A stretch of 18,332 nucleotides of DNA from Acidobacteriota bacterium (GTDB taxonomy: Bacteria > Actinomycetota > Acidimicrobiia > Acidimicrobiales > UBA8190), in contig JAGWNV010000016.1 in the NCBI GenBank assembly GCA_028872975.1, positions 1-18,332 on the forward strand. The letters run 5' to 3'. Of this stretch, positions 1-7,265 are shown piece by piece. Both the position numbers and the translations under genes were made by a program. Within the stretch, counting starts at the first letter, position 1. The number at the start of each line of letters is the position of its first letter. The notes beneath the pieces are model-generated. The model had not been told where the DNA came from. It was given only the letters and a program-made list of their open reading frames with translations, and searched no databases.

Positions 1-109
1 CTGCGATCTGCTGGGCGTCGATTGGCGGCCGCACAACGCTCGGAACCTCTCCGTCGCCAAGCGGGACAGCGTGCGACTGCTCGACCAGTTCATCGGTCCG
101 AAACACTGA
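1..109 (+). CDS. C-terminal fragment of an unidentified protein
   Basis: An open frame enters from the left edge (first full codon at base 2) and stops with TGA at 107-109, giving 35 residues that end in FIGPKH. Nearly every third codon position is G or C, matching the codon use of the certain genes here, so I take it as the real end of an upstream gene on the same strand. The fragment is too short to place in a family. It ends 125 bases before fabD, and a short hairpin directly follows its stop, so it is probably not translationally coupled to the fatty-acid operon. Confidence 0.6.
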   Translation, partial: CDLLGVDWRPHNARNLSVAKRDSVRLLDQFIGPKH

Positions 110-110
110 A

Positions 111-126
111 GGCCCGATTTCGGGCC
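111..126 (+). terminator. short hairpin after the upstream gene
   Basis: GGCCCG (111-116), loop ATTT, CGGGCC (121-126) forms a perfect 6-bp stem two bases after the upstream stop codon. There is no T tract after it, so it would be an L-shaped, T-less terminator of the kind often proposed in high-GC actinobacteria. Its role as a terminator is inference. Confidence 0.4.
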
Positions 127-136
127 GGGGCGGCCG

Positions 137-150
137 TTACCCATCGGTAA
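137..150. promoter_or_regulatory. candidate operator upstream of fabD
   Basis: TTACC-CATC-GGTAA is a perfect 5-bp inverted repeat with a 4-base spacer, about 85 bases upstream of the fabD start. It is one of few A/T-containing patches in this GC-rich leader. It overlaps TAAGGT (148-153), which fits the loose actinobacterial -10 pattern TANNNT; no convincing -35 is visible. Symmetry, position and overlap with a possible -10 suggest a binding site for a dimeric repressor of the fab operon, but I cannot assign a regulator. Confidence 0.3.
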
Positions 151-190
151 GGTGAATCGCGGACCGGGCGCGTGCCACCCTGGGGCCGTC

Positions 191-206
191 CCCCGTCCCG
201 ACGGGG
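191..206 (+). other. hairpin in the fabD leader
   Basis: CCCCGT (191-196), loop CCCG, ACGGGG (201-206) can form a 6-bp stem in the presumed 5' untranslated region. It is followed by CCTTTCC and then the fabD ribosome-binding site AAGGAG (219-224). It could be an attenuating or stabilising structure, or simply GC-rich noise. Confidence 0.25.
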
Positions 207-234
207 CCTTTCCAGCCGAAGGAGACAGAGCACC

Positions 235-1482
235 GTGCCGGCCTTCACGTTCCCCGGCCAAGGTTCACAGCGCCCGGGCATGGGCGGGCCGTGGGTCGAC
301 CACCCGAGCTGGGAGGTGGTCGAGGAGGCGACCGTCATCGCCGGCCGGGACGTGGCCCGGCTGCTGCTCGAGGCGGAGCAGGAGGAGCTGACCCGGACGG
401 CCAACGCCCAGCTGGCCACCTTCGTCCTGAGCCTCGTCGTCCTCGACGCCCTCGAACGCATCGGCGTCGAACCCAGCGTCTGCGCCGGGCACAGCCTCGG
501 GGAGTACAGCGCCCTGGTGGCGAGCGGCGCCCTCGCCTTCGAGGACGGGGTCCGTCTCGTGGTGGAGCGGGGCGAGGCCATGCACGATGCCGCCGAGGAG
601 CGTCCCGGGACCATGGCGGCCGTCCTCGGGGCCGACGACGACGTCGTGGAGGCTGCCTGCCAGCGGGCCGAAGGGGAGGTGTGGGTCGCCAACTACAACG
701 CCCCGGGCCAGGTGGTCATCGCCGGGACCCGGGAGTCCGTCGAGGCGGCGTCGGCCCTCGCCAAGGAGGCAGGGGCCCGAAAGGTCATGGCCATGCAGGT
801 GGCGGGGGCCTTCCACACGAGCCTCATGGCGCCGGCCCGGGCCCGGCTCCGCAAGGCCTTGGCCGAGACCCGGTTCGAGGCGCCCGAGACCCCGGTGGTC
901 GCCAACGTCGACGCCCGTGCCCACGCCGAGCCCGGTGAGTGGCCGGGGCTCCTGAGCGCCCAGCTGTGCAGCCCGGTGCGGTGGCGCCAGACGCTGCAGC
1001 TGCTCGAGTCGATGGGCTCGGAGCCTGTGGTGGAGCTCGGCCCCGGGGGGGTCCTCTCCGGGCTCGCCCGCCGGACGCTGCCCTCGGCCAAGGCGATCGC
1101 CCTCCAGAAGCCGGCCGACCTCGACGAGCTGCTGGCCGTCCTGGCCGGCCAGGACCTCGCCGCCGGGGCTCTCGACGACGGCCACGGGGAGACCCTCACC
1201 ACCGCTGTCCGCCTGGTCGTCTCGCCGGCAGCGGGCATCTTCCAGCCCGAGCCCCTGGGCGCCCCGGCCCTGGGTGCGGCCCTGCGGGGCCAGGCCCCGG
1301 CGGGCCAGGCGGCGGGAGCGCCCGTCGAGGTGGGGGCGCTCCTCGGCCGGGTGGGCGAGACCGAGGTCCGCACCCCCTTCGCCGGCGAGCTGGCCGGCTT
1401 CCTGGCCCTGGCGGGCGAGCGGCTCCTGGCCGGCCAGCCGGTGGCCTGGCTCCGGGTCGACGCCGCCGACGCGCGCTTCTAA
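235..1482 (+). CDS. fabD: malonyl-CoA:ACP transacylase with extra C-terminal BCCP-like domain
   Basis: FabD moves malonyl from CoA to acyl carrier protein, supplying extender units for fatty-acid synthesis in the cytosol. The GTG at 235 is chosen because AAGGAG lies ten bases upstream and the protein then begins MPAFTFPGQGSQ, the usual FabD N-terminus. The oxyanion motif GQGSQ is at residues 8-12, the nucleophile Ser87 sits in GHSLG, and His194 sits in GAFHTS. The catalytic core ends near residue 300, but the protein is 415 residues against about 310 for the family. Residues about 325-411 look like a biotinyl/lipoyl barrel-sandwich domain: VVSPAAGIF resembles the first BCCP half and VRTPFAGELAGFL plus GQPVAWL the second. 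The AMKM lysine motif is missing and the whole extension has no lysine, so it cannot be biotinylated or lipoylated. First gene of the fab operon; fabG follows after 14 bases. Confidence 0.95.
   Translation: MPAFTFPGQGSQRPGMGGPWVDHPSWEVVEEATVIAGRDVARLLLEAEQEELTRTANAQLATFVLSLVVLDALERIGVEPSVCAGHSLGEYSALVASGALAFEDGVRLVVERGEAMHDAAEERPGTMAAVLGADDDVVEAACQRAEGEVWVANYNAPGQVVIAGTRESVEAASALAKEAGARKVMAMQVAGAFHTSLMAPARARLRKALAETRFEAPETPVVANVDARAHAEPGEWPGLLSAQLCSPVRWRQTLQLLESMGSEPVVELGPGGVLSGLARRTLPSAKAIALQKPADLDELLAVLAGQDLAAGALDDGHGETLTTAVRLVVSPAAGIFQPEPLGAPALGAALRGQAPAGQAAGAPVEVGALLGRVGETEVRTPFAGELAGFLALAGERLLAGQPVAWLRVDAADARF
1207..1467 (+). other. BCCP/lipoyl-like domain within FabD, lacking the modified lysine
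   Basis: This part of fabD encodes residues about 325-411. Two pseudo-symmetric halves are visible, VRLVVSPAAGIF and EVRTPFAGELAG, separated by a glycine/alanine-rich stretch. The ending GERLLAGQPVAWLR matches the end of BCCP domains (family pattern NGQPVEYGQPLFVI). Where BCCP carries EAMKM there is GRVG (residues 371-374). No lysine occurs from residue 325 to the end. Fold assignment rests on motif spacing by eye. Confidence 0.6.
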
Positions 1483-1496
1483 CCTTCGCCGCCGAC

Positions 1497-2240
1497 ATGA
1501 CGAGCCCCTCCGAGACACCCGGTGGCCGCGTCGTCCTCGTGACCGGCGGCAACCGCGGCATCGGCCTCGGGTGCGCCCGCCGCTTCGTCGCCCAGGGCGA
1601 CCGGGTGGCCGTCACCTACCGGACCGAGCTGCCTCCGAAGACGGACACCGAGGGCGGCCTCGTCGCCGTCCGGTGCGACGTCACCGACCCGGCCTCGGTG
1701 GAGGAGGCCTTCGGCACCGTGGAGGAGCGGCTCGGACGCGTCGAGGTGCTCGTGGCCAACGCCGGGATCACGAGGGACACCCTCCTGCTGCGCATGGGAG
1801 AGCAGGCCTGGCAGGAGGTGCTCGACACCGACCTGACCGGCGTCTACCGCGTCGTCCGCCGCGCCCTCGGGCCGATGGTGCGGGCGCACGGCGGCCGGAT
1901 CGTCCTCGTCTCCTCCGTCGTCGCCTTCCTCGGGTCGCCGGGGCAGGTCAACTACGGCGCCGCCAAGGCCGGACTCGTCGGGCTGGCCCGGTCGCTCGCC
2001 CGCGAGGTCGGGAGCAGGGGCATCACCGTCAACGTCGTGGCTCCCGGAGTGGTCGAGACGGATATGATCGCCACGCTGGGTGAGGCGCGCGTGGAACAGC
2101 TCACGTCGATGGTGCCGCTGGGCCGCAGGAGCACGCCCGACGAGGTGGCCGGGGCCGTCGCTTTCCTCGCCTCCGACGACGCCGCCTACGTGACCGGTGC
2201 GGTCCTGCCGGTGGACGGCGGCCTGGCGATGGGGCTGTGA
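1497..2240 (+). CDS. fabG: 3-oxoacyl-[acyl-carrier-protein] reductase (SDR family)
   Basis: FabG reduces 3-ketoacyl-ACP to 3-hydroxyacyl-ACP with NADPH, the first reduction of the elongation cycle. The 247-residue protein is the usual length. It has the SDR cofactor motif TGGNRGIG (residues 16-23), NAG in the central strand, and the catalytic set Ser140, Tyr153 and Lys157 in VSSVVAF...NYGAAKAG. The C-terminus ends with the typical VTGAVLPVDGGLAMGL. The ATG at 1497 is 14 bases after the fabD stop and lacks a clear Shine-Dalgarno sequence, so translation may depend on coupling to fabD. It stands where many actinobacteria carry fabH. Other SDR reductases share these motifs, but placement between fabD and acpP makes FabG the best call. 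Confidence 0.93.
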   Translation: MTSPSETPGGRVVLVTGGNRGIGLGCARRFVAQGDRVAVTYRTELPPKTDTEGGLVAVRCDVTDPASVEEAFGTVEERLGRVEVLVANAGITRDTLLLRMGEQAWQEVLDTDLTGVYRVVRRALGPMVRAHGGRIVLVSSVVAFLGSPGQVNYGAAKAGLVGLARSLAREVGSRGITVNVVAPGVVETDMIATLGEARVEQLTSMVPLGRRSTPDEVAGAVAFLASDDAAYVTGAVLPVDGGLAMGL

Positions 2241-2265
2241 GCGGATTCTGGGAAAGGAGACCACT

Positions 2266-2502
2266 GTGAGCGATGCCACGTTCGACAAGTTCAAGGCCTG
2301 CGCCGTCGAGGTGCTGCAGGTGCCCGAGGACAAGGTCGTCCCCGAGGCCCGCTTCGGCGACGACCTCGACGCCGACAGCCTCGACCTGGTCGAGCTGGTC
2401 ATGGCCCTGGAGGAGGCCTTCGACGTCACCGTCGAGGAGTCCGAGCTCGAGGGCATCGAGACCATCGGCCAGGCCTACGACCTGATCTCGGCCAAGCTCT
2501 GA
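2266..2502 (+). CDS. acpP: acyl carrier protein
   Basis: This small acidic protein carries growing acyl chains on a phosphopantetheine arm. It is 78 residues, the normal ACP length, with Ser38 in the DADSLDLVE attachment motif. The C-terminal IGQAYDLISAKL is typical of helix IV. The GTG at 2266 is chosen because a strong AAAGGAG (2253-2259) precedes it and the protein then starts MSDATFDKF. It lies 25 bases after fabG and 2 bases before fabF, so it is surely co-transcribed. The strong ribosome-binding site fits the high ACP level cells need. Confidence 0.96.
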   Translation: MSDATFDKFKACAVEVLQVPEDKVVPEARFGDDLDADSLDLVELVMALEEAFDVTVEESELEGIETIGQAYDLISAKL

Positions 2503-2504
2503 GC

Positions 2505-3707
2505 ATGCTGCTGGGCACGACCGCCGAGGGACCGCTGCGCGGTCGCCGCGTGGCGGTGACCGGCGTCGGGGTGGTCTCCTGCTGCGGCACCGGGCCCGAC
2601 GCCTTCTGGGAGGGCCTCCTCGCCCCGGCACCCGAGGGCGAGCACCGGGTCCGCGACTTCGACCCGGCCGACTGGTTCGGGCCCAAGGAGGCCAGGCGCG
2701 TCGACCGGTACGCCCAGTTCTCGGTGGCGGCGGCGGAGATGGCCCGCCAGGACGCCGGGGACCTCGCCCCCGATCCCGACCGGGCCGGAGTCGTCTTCGG
2801 CACCGGCGTCGGCGGGCTCGAGTCCCTCGAGGCCCAGAGCGTCGTCTTCCAGGAGAAGGGCCCGAGCAGGATCTCGCCCTTCCTCATCCCGATGATGATG
2901 CCGAACGCCGGGGCCGCCACCGTCTCCATGCGGGCCGGCTGGCACGGGCCCTGCGAGACGATCACGACCGCCTGCGCGGCGGGCACCCACGCCGTGGGGG
3001 CCGCCGCCCGGCTGGTGGCGAGCGGCCGCTGCGACGTGGTCGTCGGCGGGGGATCCGAGGCGGCCATGACCGGGCTCGGCATCGCCGCCTTCACGAACAT
3101 GACGGCCCTGTCGACCTCGGGGGTGTCCCGTCCCTTCGACGCCCGACGGGACGGCTTCGTCTGCGCCGAGGGCGCCGCCGCCCTCGTGCTCGAGGAGCTC
3201 GGCCACGCCCGGCGCCGGGGCGCCCGCATCTACGCCGAGATCTGCGGCGCCGCCTCCACCGCCGACGCCCACCACATCACCGCCCCCGCCCCGGGCGGGG
3301 CCGGGGCCGCCACCTGCATGGAGCTGGCCCTGGCCGACGCCGGCATCGAACCCGGCGACGTCGGCCACGTGAACGCCCATGGCACCTCCACCCCGCTCAA
3401 CGACCTGGCCGAGGCCCAGGCCATCGCCAAGGTCTTCGGCACACCCGGTCCGCCCGTCACCTCCATCAAGGGCGTGACCGGCCACGCCCTCGGGGGCGCC
3501 GGGGCCATCGAGGCGGTGGCGGCGGTGCTCAGCATCGACAGGCGCCTCATCCCGCCCACGGCCGGCTACGGCGAGCCGGACCCGGAGATCCCCCTCGACG
3601 TCGTCCACGGCACGCCCCGTCCCTGGGAGCCGTCGCCCGTGCTGTCGAACTCGTTCGGCTTCGGCGGCCACAACGGGTGCCTGGTGATCGCGCCCGTGCG
3701 TGACTGA
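2505..3707 (+). CDS. fabF: beta-ketoacyl-ACP synthase II
   Basis: FabF condenses malonyl-ACP with acyl-ACP to extend the chain by two carbons. The 400-residue thiolase-fold protein shows the full Cys-His-His triad of elongating synthases: Cys157 in TTACAAGTHA, His292 in NAHGTSTPLND and His327 in KGVTGHALGGAGAIE, followed by the C-terminal NSFGFGGHNG loop. This separates it from FabH, which uses Cys-His-Asn. The ATG at 2505 begins 2 bases after the acpP stop. Its stop overlaps the start of the downstream ABC1 kinase gene by 8 bases. Confidence 0.95.
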   Translation: MLLGTTAEGPLRGRRVAVTGVGVVSCCGTGPDAFWEGLLAPAPEGEHRVRDFDPADWFGPKEARRVDRYAQFSVAAAEMARQDAGDLAPDPDRAGVVFGTGVGGLESLEAQSVVFQEKGPSRISPFLIPMMMPNAGAATVSMRAGWHGPCETITTACAAGTHAVGAAARLVASGRCDVVVGGGSEAAMTGLGIAAFTNMTALSTSGVSRPFDARRDGFVCAEGAAALVLEELGHARRRGARIYAEICGAASTADAHHITAPAPGGAGAATCMELALADAGIEPGDVGHVNAHGTSTPLNDLAEAQAIAKVFGTPGPPVTSIKGVTGHALGGAGAIEAVAAVLSIDRRLIPPTAGYGEPDPEIPLDVVHGTPRPWEPSPVLSNSFGFGGHNGCLVIAPVRD

Positions 3708-5340
3708 CCCTCTCCCACCGCCCGTCGACGAGGGCCCGGCCGACCTCGGCGTCGGCGCCTTCTCCTCGAGCGCCCCCTGGCTCGTCGAGCCCGCCGCCAT
3801 GGCCTGGCGGTCGGGCATCGAGGCACTGCGCCGCCAGACGCGCGCCGAGGCACCCCGCCTCACCCGGCGCCGCCGCCTCCCGCCCGGCCTCCGGGTCTTC
3901 AGGGTCACGGCCCTCCTGGGCCGGGCCCTCGTGGGCTGGTATCTCACCGACCGCCGCAAGGGGACCGCCGAGTCGCGAGCCGGGTTGTCGGTGCGGCTCC
4001 GGCGCACCTTCGAGCGGCTCGGTCCCACCTACATCAAGCTGGGCCAGATCCTCTCCTCGGGCGAGGGCCTCTTCCCCGAGGAGCTCGTCTCCGAGTTCCG
4101 GCTCTGTCGAGACCAGGTCCCGGCCGAGCCCTTCGCCACCGTCCGCCGCATCGTGGAGGAGGACCTGGGCCGTCCCCTCGAGGCCCTCTTCACCGACTTC
4201 GAGGTCTCGCCCCTGGCCGCCGCCTCCATCGCCCAGGTCCACGCGGCGCGCCTCGTCACCGGGGAGCAGGTGGTCGTGAAGGTCCAGCGGCCCTCGGTGG
4301 CCCGCCTCGTGCGCCACGACCTCGCCGTCATGAGCTGGATCTCCCCCCTCCTCGTGGGCCGCATCCCGGTGGCGGCCTTGGCCAACCCGCCGGCGCTGGT
4401 CGAGGTGTTCGGCGAGACCATCGTGGAGGAGCTCGACTTCCGTCTCGAGGCCGAGAACATGCTCGACGTGGCCAGGGTGCTGGCCGAGACCGACGAACGG
4501 GCCCTCGTCGTCCCCCGGCCCCACCCGCACCTCGTCACGAGGCGCGTGCTCGTCATGGAGCGCCTCGACGGCTTCGCCTGGGGCAACGTGGAGGCCATGC
4601 GGGCCGCCGGCGTGGACACCGCCGCCGTCCTGCACGCCGCCACCATCGCCTTCCTCGAGGGTGCCCTCCTCTACGGCGTCTTCCACGGCGACCTGCACGG
4701 CGGGAACCTCTTCGTCCGCCACGACGGCCGGGTCGCCCTCCTCGACTTCGGCATCACGGGCCGCCTCGACGACCAGCAGCGCCTGGCCCTGCTCCGGCTC
4801 ATCATCGCCGGCTCCGCCTACGACGTCCGCGGCGAGGTCGAGGCCATCCGCGACCTCGGGGCCCTGCCGGCGTCGACGGACGTGGACGCCGTCATCCGCG
4901 ACCTCGGCCTCGACCGCCCCCCGGTCGACCCCACCACGATGACGGCCGACGAGCTCACCGCCCAGCTGCGCGACGTCACGAAGGCCCTCCTCGGCTACGG
5001 GGCCCGCATGCCCAAGGAGCTCATGCTCTACGTGAAGGACATGCTGTTCCTCGACGGCGCCCTCGCCGTCATGGCCCCCGACATCGACCTCATCGCCGAG
5101 ATCGTCTCCATCGTCATGCACTTCCACGAGCGCCACGGCGAGCGCATCGCCCAGGAGATCGGCATGACGTCGCGGGAGGAGATCCCCGGCCTCGACCTCG
5201 ACGCCATCCGGGCCTCCTTCGGCGTGACCGAGCCCGTCGAGCGACTGACCTACCGAGAGCTCCAGGAGCGCCGGGAGCTCATCCGCCGCCGCCTGGAGCA
5301 GCACAACAGGGGGCGCCGCCGGTTCCGACGGCACCGCTGA
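3700..5340 (+). CDS. ABC1/AarF/UbiB-family atypical kinase
   Basis: A 546-residue member of the ABC1 (UbiB/COQ8) protein-kinase-like family, which in other organisms supports isoprenoid-quinone biosynthesis or lipid homeostasis through ATPase activity. Visible hallmarks are KLGQ (residues 113-116), the alanine-rich loop replacing the kinase glycine-rich loop (AAASIAQVH, from about residue 173), VVVKVQRP, the catalytic HGDLHGGN (329-336) and DFG (349-351). The GTG start at 3700 lies inside the fabF end (8-base overlap), so it is probably translationally coupled to the fatty-acid operon. I see no clear C-terminal membrane helices of the kind some UbiB proteins have; the last 24 residues are very arginine-rich. 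The substrate is unknown. The 3' end is antisense to the end of the convergent membrane-protein gene. Confidence 0.9.
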   Translation: MTDPLPPPVDEGPADLGVGAFSSSAPWLVEPAAMAWRSGIEALRRQTRAEAPRLTRRRRLPPGLRVFRVTALLGRALVGWYLTDRRKGTAESRAGLSVRLRRTFERLGPTYIKLGQILSSGEGLFPEELVSEFRLCRDQVPAEPFATVRRIVEEDLGRPLEALFTDFEVSPLAAASIAQVHAARLVTGEQVVVKVQRPSVARLVRHDLAVMSWISPLLVGRIPVAALANPPALVEVFGETIVEELDFRLEAENMLDVARVLAETDERALVVPRPHPHLVTRRVLVMERLDGFAWGNVEAMRAAGVDTAAVLHAATIAFLEGALLYGVFHGDLHGGNLFVRHDGRVALLDFGITGRLDDQQRLALLRLIIAGSAYDVRGEVEAIRDLGALPASTDVDAVIRDLGLDRPPVDPTTMTADELTAQLRDVTKALLGYGARMPKELMLYVKDMLFLDGALAVMAPDIDLIAEIVSIVMHFHERHGERIAQEIGMTSREEIPGLDLDAIRASFGVTEPVERLTYRELQERRELIRRRLEQHNRGRRRFRRHR

Positions 5341-7144
5341 GGGTCGCGCCCGGAGCACGCCACAGCCATCCCGAGGGCCCGGCCCAGGCCGGCGGGCCCA
5401 GAGCGGCGTGGAGGAGGTCCCCCAGCAGCTGGCCGCCGCGGCTCGGCACCACGACGGCGACGGCCCCCACGCCGTCCTCGAAGGCGTGCACGCGCACGCT
5501 CGCCACGAGCGACGCACCGAAGGGCCGCCCCAGCCGCCCGAGCGAGGCGGCGGCGAAGACGATGCCGACCGGATCGGCGGGGCCGGCGATGGTGGCGTGC
5601 CCGCCGGCGCCGGGCACGATGGCGTAGCCCTCGACGACGAGGTAGCGCATGCCCGCCTCGGCCTGCCAGGCCTCCCCGTCACCGTCGGTGCCCTCGGCGA
5701 AGGGGTACTCCCGGACCATCGTCCCGTCCGGGAGGCGGGCCAGCGCCTGCACCACCGGCGGTTCGTCGATGCGATGGGTGCGATAGGGCCAGCCCGCCAC
5801 CACCCCCACCGGGACCAGGGCGGCGAGCGCCACGGCGCCGGCCACGAGCACCGGGACCGCCGTGTCGGCCCGGCGGAGGCGCCCTCCCGCCCGGGCCGGG
5901 GCCGAGGCCGTGCGGGCCCCGGCGCGCCCCTGCGCCGTGTCCCGGAGGTGGTCGAGGACGACGGCGAGGCCCAGGGCGGCGAAGAGCTCGGCGTAGGCGC
6001 CGAAGCGGCTCGCCGCCACCGACGACAGGAGCGGCAGGTGGAGAAGGGGCCAGGCCACGGAGGCGGACCGGGGTCCCCGCGGCCCGACGTGGAGCACGGG
6101 CCCGAGGGCGAGCAGGCCGCAGAGGACGACCATCGCAGCCGCGAACCGCAGCACCCGGTCGGCGCGCCACAGCGCGACGCCGGCGGCGAGGACGAGGAGG
6201 AGGACGGGGCCCAGGTAGTCGCCGTTGCCGCCGCTCACGAACTGCACGCCGGCGAGCTCCCCGTGGGGCTGGACGAACGAGGCCAGGCTGGCCGAGTACC
6301 CCGACATGTCACCCCACACGGCGCCGGTGAAGTGCCGGGGCCCCGCCACGTACCACCACGTCGGGTAGGCGAGCAGCGCGGCGGCCACGGCGACCCCGGC
6401 GCCGAGCGCCCTGGTCGTGTAGCCGAGCCCCTGGTGCCACCGCCGGCCCCGGGCGGCTAGGACCACCGCCATGGCGACGGCGGCCACGATCACGCCGAGG
6501 GCGAGGACCTCCACCGACAGGAAGAACTGGCCCACCACGACGAGCCCGATCCCCACGCCCAGCCGCCACGGCGACCCGTGGCGGCGGACGAGGGCCCGGT
6601 CGAACAGGAGCAGCCCCAGGGGCAGGAGGACGAGGACGGTGAGGTTGAGGTGCCCGTAGCGCAGGTCGGTGGCGACGAAGGGACCGAAGCCGAAGAGGAG
6701 CCCACCGGCGAACGCCGCCGGGGCCCACCGGACGAAACGGCGCAGCACCACGAAGGCGGCCAAGGCATCGAGGGCGGGCGCCAGCACCACCGAGACGGAG
6801 AACGACGCCGAGGGACCGGCCAGGACGGTGACGGGCGAGAGGAGGAGTCCCCAGAGGAGGAACGAGGTGTTGGCCACCACGTTGACCCCGTGGGGGTGGT
6901 ACATGGCCCTGGTGAGGAACGGGTCAAGGCCCTGGCCCAGGGCGTGGGGCACCCACGCCAGCCACCAGACGTCCTGGGCCGGGTCGAGGGACCCCGAGGC
7001 GAGCGACGACCCGATCCCCCCGCCCCACAGGTGCCACCAGACGAGCGTCCCCGCTCCCAGGTAGACGAGGGCGGCCAGGAGGGTCGGGGCCGCCCCCGGC
7101 CGCTCCGGCCGCGTCCGGGCGGGCGGCGAGGCCGGAGCGGTCAC
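5279..7144 (-). CDS. polytopic membrane protein, GT-C glycosyltransferase-like
   Basis: A 621-residue membrane protein with roughly 11-12 hydrophobic segments, the first at about residues 21-40 and the last ending near residue 460, then a soluble tail of about 150 residues. The first loop carries LDPAQDVWWLAW and YHPHGVNVVANTS, resembling the loop of large actinobacterial GT-C-like or DUF6311-like membrane proteins (pattern: acidic D/Q-W, then P-x-G-x-N). GT-C enzymes use lipid-linked sugars at the outer membrane face; acceptor and sugar are unknown. I prefer the GTG at 7144 because GAAGGTGG lies just upstream and the short extension from the upstream ATG at 7222 is arginine/glycine-rich and unlike a protein start. 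The final codons overlap the ABC1 gene by 62 bases antisense. The glycosyltransferase role is inference. Confidence 0.8.
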   Translation of the reverse strand: MTAPASPPARTRPERPGAAPTLLAALVYLGAGTLVWWHLWGGGIGSSLASGSLDPAQDVWWLAWVPHALGQGLDPFLTRAMYHPHGVNVVANTSFLLWGLLLSPVTVLAGPSASFSVSVVLAPALDALAAFVVLRRFVRWAPAAFAGGLLFGFGPFVATDLRYGHLNLTVLVLLPLGLLLFDRALVRRHGSPWRLGVGIGLVVVGQFFLSVEVLALGVIVAAVAMAVVLAARGRRWHQGLGYTTRALGAGVAVAAALLAYPTWWYVAGPRHFTGAVWGDMSGYSASLASFVQPHGELAGVQFVSGGNGDYLGPVLLLVLAAGVALWRADRVLRFAAAMVVLCGLLALGPVLHVGPRGPRSASVAWPLLHLPLLSSVAASRFGAYAELFAALGLAVVLDHLRDTAQGRAGARTASAPARAGGRLRRADTAVPVLVAGAVALAALVPVGVVAGWPYRTHRIDEPPVVQALARLPDGTMVREYPFAEGTDGDGEAWQAEAGMRYLVVEGYAIVPGAGGHATIAGPADPVGIVFAAASLGRLGRPFGASLVASVRVHAFEDGVGAVAVVVPSRGGQLLGDLLHAALGPPAWAGPSGWLWRAPGATLSGAVGTGGAPCCAAPGGGG

Positions 7145-7166
7145 CCGTCCACCTTCGCACGCGACA

Positions 7167-7203
7167 CCGCCGGCGCCCCTCCGAACGGGAAGGACGCCGG
7201 CGG
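7167..7203. terminator. GC-rich inverted repeat between membrane-protein genes
   Basis: CCGCCGGCG (7167-7175) pairs perfectly with CGCCGGCGG (7195-7203), a 9-bp stem around a 19-base loop. It lies between the DUF5666-like gene and the start of the GT-C-like gene. No T tract follows on either strand. It may reduce read-through or be a structured leader. Confidence 0.3.
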
Positions 7204-7208
7204 CGACC

Positions 7209-7261
7209 GCCGGCCGGCGCACCCGGCCAGGCGGCTGCCATCCGCCCGGCCGGCCGGCCGG
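7209..7261. terminator. CCGG-rich palindromic region after the DUF5666-like gene
   Basis: Four CCGG units make a perfect 16-base palindrome at 7246-7261, only 4 bases past the stop of the minus-strand DUF5666-like gene. GCCGGCCGGC occurs at 7209-7218 and again at 7249-7258; being self-complementary, the two copies can also pair with each other across a 30-base loop. A T-less terminator is the simplest reading. Confidence 0.35.
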
Positions 7262-7265
7262 ACCG

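Noticed and set aside
1222..1467. FabD C-terminal region as a true biotin carrier
   Set aside because: The AMKM motif is absent and there is no lysine in the whole extension.
265..1518. Minus-strand open frame opposite fabD
   Set aside because: Arg/Gly/Leu-rich low-complexity product, antisense to FabD motifs.
3547..5682. Long minus-strand open frame of about 700 codons opposite the ABC1 gene
   Set aside because: Its protein is acidic low-complexity (E, D, G, V, H runs) with no family motif and is antisense to a gene with full ABC1 motifs; long antisense frames are expected at this GC content.
5408..6460. Plus-strand open frame opposite the GT-C-like gene
   Set aside because: Glycine/glutamate/arginine-rich translation without hydrophobic core; the opposite strand encodes a convincing membrane protein.
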